A stretch of 64,000 nucleotides of DNA. Source: Cheiracanthium punctorium. Lineage: Eukaryota > Arthropoda > Arachnida > Araneae > Cheiracanthiidae. This document shows positions 57,393-64,000 of the stretch, in pieces (the stretch's first letter is position 1; each line of letters begins with the position of its first letter). Made by a program: the position numbers and the translations under genes. Location: assembly GCA_038373885.1 (NCBI GenBank), contig JAWZYV010012255.1:186001-250000 (forward strand), given 5' to 3'. The notes below the pieces were generated by a model. It saw only the letters and a program-made list of their open reading frames with translations, was not told where the DNA came from and ran no database searches.

Positions 57393-57543
57393 GCGCTTTG
57401 AGGTGGCGCCACAGGCGCGCTTGATGTGCGTCTGCGCTGAAATTCTAATCATTTGCATATCTCACCTCAGCTAATGCATGTTGTGAATTTCATATTATTT
57501 GCATGCTTCCTTCAGGGTGTTGCATTTACGATGGCCAGCAGTG

Positions 57544-57545
57544 TA

Positions 57546-57582
<37 letters not shown>
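57544..57582. repeat. (TA)n microsatellite flanking the Tc1 element
   Basis: TA repeats continuing the tract that is split by the element (left part 56085-56134). Confidence 0.9.
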
Positions 57583-57584
<2 letters not shown>

Positions 57585-58308
57585 CTTTAAAATAGTTCTG
57601 ATAAAATACTTGCAATTTTTGATAGAAATTTTATCATGTATAAGGTTTTGCATATATGGCCTACTGTAAATTTAAAGTACACTAATTCTAAGTGCTTAAA
57701 ACACCTATCTGGATTTTAAAAAATGAAAGATTTATTTATTTATTTTGAGGGGGGGGGGAATTGCCGTCGTAAATACTTGACTTGGGGACCGAAAATCCCG
57801 GAAATGGGCGTTGGGAGGGTTCAATGGAATGCACTTGCACACCTGGAATTTGAAAAAATATAATTAATGTGAAAATATCAAAATTTTGTTTTTAACTTAC
57901 TACAGTAAAAAAAAGCGTAAATGTTATTTTGAATTCTACATGTAATTTTCACATTAAATTAGTATTTTTGACCTGTACTTATGGTTTAATCTTTACTATC
58001 ATGCGCATAAATTTTAAATTTTTGAGAAGTCGTCCACATATTTATTTTTGAGAAAGACAGCTCATAGGGTGTGTATATACATATACTCACCCGTTGCTGT
58101 ATATGTATATACATTTTGTATATATCTATACAGCAACAGCACAACAGCACCTGCTTTTGAAATTACGGTTATAGGTTAAGGTGAGATAAATCCTGACGAT
58201 CACTCTGAATGTTTTTCTAGTTTCCCCCTCCCCCCTCTTTTAAACTAGTCGGCATTGTGCGAATCTAAGAGATTTTTTTCCTTATATATTTTGAAGAATT
58301 TGTATGCC
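57583..58308. other. Unassigned A+T-rich DNA
   Basis: Includes poly-G at 57750-57760 and a small inverted repeat, GTTGCTGTATATG...TATACAGCAAC, at 58092-58137. No gene. Confidence 0.5.
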
Positions 58309-58860
58309 AGTATCATTATTCATTAAGTTCGTCTCCAGATGAGTGAGGTAAAAGTACAAGAATTTATGCTATCCACTATACTTTTAATAGTACATTTGAT
58401 AGCTCCAACCGGACAAAATGTTTTCCTGCGCTAGTATATTTTTTCCTGTTAGCTATCCTTTTACCTCACATAATTCTATTTTTCTGACCAGAAACAATTA
58501 AAATACTATTATGGAGCGAATATCCTCATCCCAGTGGCGTAGCCAGAAACTTTTAATGGGGGGGGGGAGTTACGACTATTGTAACTCACATATATGTATA
58601 CATGTGTATGATAAGGAAGTGAACAACATACATTTCGTATGGCAAAAAATTTCTCATGGGGGTGGGGGAGGTTGTGAACCCCTATCCTTCCCCTTGGCTA
58701 CGTCACTGCCTCACACCTCTGAAAAATAAATTAAAAGTAAAAACATAAGCTATCTACTGCAAAGGAGGGTACCGGACAACTTGTTCACATTACCGAAACA
58801 CTGGCTGAGACTTCTGCATAAAAAATAAAAACGAAAAATAAATTAAAGTATTTCTGGAGG
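58309..58860. repeat. Local duplication, copy 1 (with hAT MITE inside)
   Basis: Matches 60427-60745 plus 61632-61685: AAAAGTACAAGAATTTAT, GGACAAAATGYYTTCCTG, CTGAAAAATAAATTAAAAGT and the GGAGGCA block. It is interrupted only by the MITE at 58532-58708. Partly similar sequence at 59039-59215 (CTCTTTTAAAACTA, GCCAGCATTGTGCGA versus 58230-58275) suggests that a larger unit was duplicated here more than once. Confidence 0.82.
58532..58708 (+). mobile_element. hAT MITE, 177 bp
   Basis: Termini CAGTGGCGTAGCCAG and, inverted, CAGTGACGTAGCC. Flanks CCTCATCC and CCTCACAC match at 6 of 8 positions. Same interior as 14072-14268 and 16682-16849 (TTACGACTA, TATATGTATAC, AAAAAATTTCTCATGGGGG). The duplicate at 60.6 kb reads ATATCCCCCATCCCTCTGAA without the element, which is an empty site. 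Confidence 0.88.
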
Positions 58861-60426
58861 CAGATTTTTTCCATAAGTGGTGAGGTTTGGAAGTATTTGA
58901 AGAAATTGTAGTTTTCAAAATTAATTAGTTTTCTAATAAAAGTGCTGCAAACGTAGCATTTTTTCTAACAACTTGTTCTTATTACGTTCAAAATTTGTCA
59001 CTCGTTTAATAGACACCCTGCATGTATACAGCAGCACGCTCTTTTAAAACTAAAACTGGGAGATAAATCTTTGATAGGACCTTTGAATGTTTTTATGTTT
59101 TTATGTTTCTTTTTTCTTTCCTTTTTTTTCTTTTTTTTTAAATCTTAACTAGCCAGCATTGTGCGATTTTTATTTTTTCTTATAGATTTCGAAGAATTTG
59201 TATCTCAGTAGCTTGGTGAATTGCATTTGATGACTGTTAAAGGATGTTACTAGTCTTGGCTGTGTTGAGTCACTTCATGACACCTCTAGTAGAATACCTT
59301 TAATTTCATCGTGCCGACAAAGAAACCTGACGTTCTTTAGGCTTATTATTTTGAAGATGTAATTTGAAATGTACTACGCAGAGTAGGTCATACTTTTGTG
59401 ATTCTTATACCTTTTAGGCCTCAAAATAACATTGTTTGTTTTAAAACAAAATCTGGTTGCATATATTAAAATAAAATAACGTGTACTTTTAAAATCCTTA
59501 TGTCATCAATGTGTTTATTGTAACTTTAACTAAATGTGCATTTTGAATTTCATGTTCTTGTGAAGCATTTTTTCCCCCTTCATGTTCGTGGTATTGCAGA
59601 AAGGATGGATAAAAGGATGTTGAATAAGTATTATGATGCAGAATCTAAAACAGCTCACGGATGAGACCAAAGAAAATATCTGGTCTTTCCACTTTAATCT
59701 TCGAGCATCTTTGCCAGTTAAAATTAAGTGAAGGTAGTCATTTTTTCATTTTTCTAGTTGTGCCTACTCAAATGTGAATATTCATTAATAATAAAAAAAA
59801 ATAAGTTTAAAGAAGGAGGAAATTAATAAATTCTTCATGCAATTGTGATCTTTAATAAAAATTTACTCAGGAAAAATATAAATATGACGGAATGTAACGT
59901 ACTTTATGCTGTTGCACAATCTTCTTACAACTTAACAAAAACATAACTTGTACTTTTAATACTCTCCTGAATGCTGCCCACTTCGGAGGAACTTACAGCG
60001 GGGATAAAAAGCACCGCGACGGATATTACCCTGGAAGATGGGAGACATTCCCAGCTACGCCAAACCCTACATGAAACTCTTTGAAATCACATTGCATTAT
60101 ATGATTTTTTTCTGCGTAATAAAAGACATAAAAAAGTATTGCATATCTTACATTTTGCTTATACTCATGAGCAAGTACAACAATAGAAGTGAAAAATTTC
60201 GAATAACAGTTTGCACTCACACTGAAAAAAAAAATGTATTCTCCTTTATGAACCACAGGACATTTTAAATTAACTTTTATTCAAAAATATGAAATCATAT
60301 TTTAAAAGAAAATTCATGAAGATTTATACACAATTAAGAAGTGAAGTATTTTCACAATATTTTAGAAGCACTTTTGAAAGTCATACCGGAGACTGGAGTA
60401 ATGATGCACTTTTAAAACCTATACCC
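58861..60426. other. Unassigned DNA; short G+C-richer patch at 59960-60070
   Basis: The patch GCCCACTTCGGAGGAACTTA onwards is open in all three frames for 25-35 codons (for example NAAHFGGTYSGDKKHRDGYY in one) and is richer in G+C than its surroundings, so it could be an isolated exon or an old repeat. No acceptor-like site is convincing and no protein is recognised. The rest is A+T-rich. Confidence 0.4.
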
Positions 60427-60745
60427 TTATCATTCAGTTAATTTCCAGATGAGTTACGTAAAAGTACAAGAATTTATACTATCTACTGTACTTTTATTAG
60501 TTCATCTGATTGCTGCAACCGAACAAAATGCCTTCCTGCACTTGTATTTTTTCTTTCTGTTATCTATGCTTTCATTTTATTTAATTCTAATTTTCTGACC
60601 ACAAACTATCCAAATACTATTAAGAAATCAATATCCCCCATCCCTCTGAAAAATAAATTAAAAGTCAAAACATAAGCTACCTACTGCAAAGGGGTGGGGT
60701 GGAGAATTTGTTTTAATTACCGAAGCACTAGCTCAGACTTCTACA
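60427..60745. repeat. Local duplication, copy 2 (interrupted by a TTAA element)
   Basis: Second copy of 58309-58860, lacking the hAT MITE. At TTAA (60746-60749) it is interrupted by an 882-bp element; the duplicated sequence resumes at 61632 with TTAAAAAATAAATAAATG and the TTTTGGAGGCAA block. Confidence 0.82.
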
Positions 60746-60749
60746 TTAA

Positions 60750-61631
60750 GGGGATGGTGGACATTAAAAAGTTCTTTTTAAAATTTAATAAGATAGGATT
60801 ATGAAATTTTGTATTTTAATATATTAAACTAAATGCATTAAAAGAACTGAAAAAAAAGTAAATATTTTTTTAAAAATATTAGTAATTAATTAAAAATTAA
60901 TTAATTTTTTATTTTCGAAAAAAATGCTCCATGCGTTTTAATTTTAACTTTTTTTTTAGTAATTTTGTTTTATAATAGCATAAATATATATTTTAAAAAA
61001 GTCTGTGTATCGGTTTTTGATTCGACCGAGTAGTTAATTTTTTAGATATATTTTCATGAATATATACCAAACATTCCCGAAATTTTTCAGTTTTCGTAAA
61101 TAAAAGTGAAATTTCATAATCGAAATTTTGACCATATTTAAAAAGGATATACAGATTTATTGTAATATATGAGAAGAATGTTTGTAGTACATTTTGTACA
61201 ATTCCGACCAAAATTAAGTCGCATGGAGCATTTTGAAGGCAATAAAATCACAAAAAACTTGATTTGGAGAAAAATACAGTTTAAAGTGTAATTTTCCATT
61301 TACCTTTAATACCGTCTTTTCTGAATAATTTTATTTATGATTTTACCTTAACAAAATATATTTTAAAAATAATTTCATTCGAATATTAGCTTAGTATGTA
61401 AAACGTTCAATAAAAATTGTGAAGTGTTTATTTACGCGTTTGTTTGCATTTCTGTGGACATTTAACTGTACCTTTTAATTTTTTTAAATCCTAATATCTT
61501 TTTAAAAAATTGCCGTAGACATACGCGGTTTTTCTCCATGGTTCAGCTTTAACTGTAGAATATTAGTATGTAAATAAGGAAAAATCACATTTTTTGGGCC
61601 AATTTTGATGATTTGGGTGTCCACCATTCCC
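60750..61631. mobile_element. TTAA-flanked non-autonomous element, 882 bp, second family
   Basis: Termini GGGGATGGTGGACA and, inverted, GGGAATGGTGGACA (one mismatch in 14). TTAA on both sides (60746-60749 and 61632-61635). The interior is A+T-rich with no transposase and differs from the 660-1907 family. The TTAA target and G-rich ends suggest a piggyBac-type relationship. Confidence 0.85.
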
Positions 61632-61685
61632 TTAAAAAATAAATAAATGTATATAAAAGTATTTTTGGAGGCAATTTTTCCCTCA

Positions 61686-62360
61686 GAAACAGATAGTAAC
61701 CGTTTGAGATCATTATAGTGTAACGGCATCTTTTAGAGAGTGTAACGGCATCTTTTATATAAATTACAAAATTTTCCCTTTACTCGTGCATGCTTGTCAT
61801 CCGTCTTGAGTAAATTGATTGGCGTCACGTAAACACTTCCGCCGTCCTTTGTGTGAAAGAGTGTATGCAGTGCTCGACAGGAAAATGTTAAATAATAGGA
61901 TAACTGGTGGCAAATTTCTCCTCCCCCCCATAATTTTTGTTTATTTCTAAGAAATTTTGAGCTTATTTCCATTATTTTTACTTCACTTATTTATTTGTGA
62001 AGTTAGAACGGAGAGTTAGGTGCTTTTGATGATTGTGATATTATGTAACAATTACTAATATGCAGCGTGTCTACGACAGTGTGGTAATTTGAATTGGCAC
62101 GCCCGGGTGGTAAGAAAAATATCTGGGGATCCACTCAGTTGGTGCTGTACGCAAGGAAGGGAGGCGAAAACTAACTAAAGAGAGATTACAATTGTTATGT
62201 GAGATGCAACAGACGTTTTTATCATTACTATATAAGAACTTTTTCGGCAGGGACAAATCTTTCCGGCTGTTTTATGAGATTAGACATGCTTTATTTTCGT
62301 CTCTCATGTATCCCTACTTTAAATTATGCATGGAAGTATGATTTAATGCATACATGAAAC
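61686..62360. other. Unassigned DNA
   Basis: A 17-bp direct repeat, GTGTAACGGCATCTTTTA, at about 61719 and 61740. The open frames at 61733-61972 and 62071-62256 have no recognised motif. No gene. Confidence 0.45.
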
Positions 62361-62496
62361 CAGGGGCGTACCCAGAGGGGGGATATCGGGATATATTCCC
62401 CCCCCGAAATTTTTGGATTAGTGATGAAATTCCGTCTATTTATACACATATACGTTCATATCCCCCCCCCGAAAAATTTTCCTGGCTACGCGCCTG
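62361..62496. mobile_element. hAT MITE, 136 bp, second complete CGCGTAGCCAGG copy
   Basis: Flanks CATGAAAC (62353-62360) and CATAAAAC (62497-62504) form an 8-bp duplication with one mismatch. Left end CAGGGGCGTACCCAG, right end inverted CAGGCGCGTAGCCAGG. Interior as in 55132-55255. Confidence 0.88.
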
Positions 62497-63029
62497 CATA
62501 AAACAACAGAATACCAGGGCACGTGCTCCAAGGCGCCCCTACGATAGTCAGGGCCTGGGCGAGACACAGGGCTGTCTCGATTCGTCCTATTTACGTGAAT
62601 CCCGTATTGTCTTTTAGACTTTGTGTCCCGTATAGCAGAGTCATTGTCCATCTCGTCACTAGTGCTTCGTGGTCTAGCAAAATTTTGTTTAGTCATTTTA
62701 TTGCTGCATTTTTACGATGTACAGCGTATTTATGTTAGTCAGATCATTAGAAATCTAAATCAGCAGATACAGATTCCTTTTCTTCTGATCTCTACGTCAC
62801 ATGTTAGGGATCTGCATGCACGTTGAGGTGGGGCTGGAGCCCCGAAAGTCGTCGCTATAATGGCCATACATTTATTGCTTAGTACATTTTTTTAGTATTG
62901 AAGCGCTTTAAAGCCAGAAATAAGCCCACCCCACTTTACTTAGGTGAGTGTGCAAAATAAATGAGCAAGGAAGATAGTTACCCAAAAGCCTAACACAAAT
63001 TTTGTTCCTCATCCGAAAGTAGCCTTAAT
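62497..63029. other. Unassigned DNA
   Basis: A G+C-richer patch at 62515-62660 holds overlapping open frames on both strands without recognised motifs. No gene called. Confidence 0.4.
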
Positions 63030-63143
63030 GTGTGTTGCTTTTGTGGGATTACAGCCACTTAGTTACGCGTGGGCTTTAGGCTGAAGGGTGGGGTGTCCTC
63101 CGTGAAAGTCTTTCTAAGGTCTCCTAAACAGTATTTACGCTTC
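63030..63143 (-). mobile_element. 5'-truncated SINE copy
   Basis: Reverse complement of the body of the SINE at 17755-17996: GTGGGATTACAGCCACTTAG, GGGTGGGGTGTCCTCCGT and AAGTCTTTCTAAGG. The tRNA-like head is missing and the match stops abruptly at GTATTTACGC, where array B sequence begins. Confidence 0.75.
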
Positions 63144-64000
63144 TGGCTTTAATAAAAAAAATGAATCAATTTTTAGAAATAATATCACCAATGTATGCAA
63201 TAGTTTCTTTTTTTATTTTACATTAATAAAAGATTCTGAAGTCTCGGATGTAACTGACAAAAATGTACTGTTAGTGATTTCAGTTTGTGACATCTTGCAG
63301 GCTCTATCACAATTTAATTGACGAGCGTGCTTAATTTCACCAATAACTTCATCATTACAAATTGACGTCAATATTACCATGAAATTCTGGAGATTTAGTA
63401 ACAGTAAAGTTTCTGAGCATAATTTATGAGCATTAAACTGAGCATTTTCCATGCATAATTTATTCCGTAGGGTTTTAAGAGACAATACTTTTAAAGGTAT
63501 GTACTCTTTATTCTAGTATGTTAGAGAAAGCATGACATATTACCCTTTACAGGTATCAAATCTTTTCTATATTGAAGAGCGGTAATATATAAAGGCTAAA
63601 TTAAATCTGGTTTACTGTACATTAAGAATATTTGAACTTCTAAATTTTAAATTAAACAAACACACAAAAAAAATTCATTTTAATTAAAGTTAGAAATTTC
63701 AAAAGTTTATCTTTTGTTTAGTTTATTACACTGGTGCAGTAAAAAAGAATAATCAATTTTAAGAAATAATGTCACCAATGTTAGCAATAATGTTTCTGTT
63801 TTAAAATTTTTATATTAATACAGATTCTGAAGTGTTTGATGCAACTGACAAAAATATCCTGTTACTTATTGCTATTTGTGACATCATGTAGGCTGTTTCA
63901 CAATTTAATTGATGAGTCCGCTTGATTCCCCTAATAACGACCGTATTTTTAACCTTCGTAAATCATCCATGTACCCACTGCGGTATTGGAATAATTATAA
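63144..64000 (+). repeat. Array B units at the window end (two, second truncated)
   Basis: Two diverged units like 38640-40620: CTTCTGGCTTTAATAAA, AGAAATAATRTCACCAATGT, an acceptor-like site, then ATTCTGAAGT. The first exon-like block is 63233-63496 with donor TTAAAG|GTATGT. The second starts at 63824 after TTAATACAG and runs to the window edge. The minus-strand frame (THQLNC..A.MMS.IAI.NR.F) and the plus-strand frame (D.TDKN.LL.I..CDI) are both recognisable. Confidence 0.75.

Larger units (their letters stand above)
56135..57543 (-). mobile_element. Complete Tc1-family transposon (1409 bp)
   Basis: Termini: CACTGCTGGCCA at both ends (inverted), with 24 of the first 28 positions matching and GCAACACC at positions 21-28. 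TA stands directly outside (56133-56134 and 57544-57545), within a (TA)n tract. It encloses one intact transposase gene on the minus strand with about 230 bp of 5' and 135 bp of 3' untranslated sequence. An undamaged gene plus clear ends suggests a recent arrival. Confidence 0.95.

Overview
This window looks like non-coding, repeat-dominated animal nuclear DNA, most likely from an arthropod. It is strongly A+T-rich by eye, full of poly-T and (TA)n runs, and carries tRNA-derived SINEs, solo LTRs, DD34E Tc1 transposons and many short non-autonomous DNA transposons. I see no bacterial operon structure, no rRNA gene, no functional tRNA gene and no recognisable host protein-coding gene. A spider or other arachnid is my best guess because close relatives of this Tc1 transposase are, as I recall, common there, but the sequence alone cannot fix the taxon. 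The only intact, confidently identified coding region is a 346-codon Tc1-type transposase on the minus strand at 56271-57311. It lies inside a complete element (56135-57543). A second, dead Tc1 copy lies at 40696-42349.

Layout. 0-2 kb: two head-to-tail copies of a TTAA-flanked element. 2.2-3.8 kb: a 33-bp minisatellite present twice in opposite orientation. 3.8-11.3 kb: A+T-rich DNA with small repeats. 11.3-14.8 kb and 15.2-21.1 kb: two very large imperfect inverted repeats, the second one interrupted on one arm by a solo LTR. 21-28 kb: unassigned DNA, GAGAC-rich elements, a tandem ~265-bp repeat, a 439-bp TA-flanked element and a second solo LTR. 28.6-29.0 kb: two SINE-like units.

29-54 kb is the most interesting part: four successive tandem arrays of exon-like modules. 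Array A is at 29.0-37.4 kb, B at 38.6-40.6 kb, C at 42.4-45.0 kb and D at 46.1-54.0 kb. Array B reappears at 63.1-64.0 kb and runs off the window. Units of B, C and D are about 600-800 bp, and each has a pyrimidine-rich AG before, and a GT donor-like site after, a block that translates to similar peptides from copy to copy. Stop codons and frameshifts break nearly every unit. I read them as decayed, tandemly amplified exon-intron units of an unidentified gene family, or a satellite derived from one. Arrays C and D are recognisably homologous.

54-64 kb: a third, truncated solo LTR holding a nested 100-bp foldback element, the intact Tc1, hAT-type MITEs with clear 8-bp target duplications, and a local duplication. 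One copy of that duplication received a hAT MITE and the other a TTAA element, so each acts as a nearby empty site for the other. The genes do not work together as a system: the window is best read as a record of transposition, inversion and tandem amplification.
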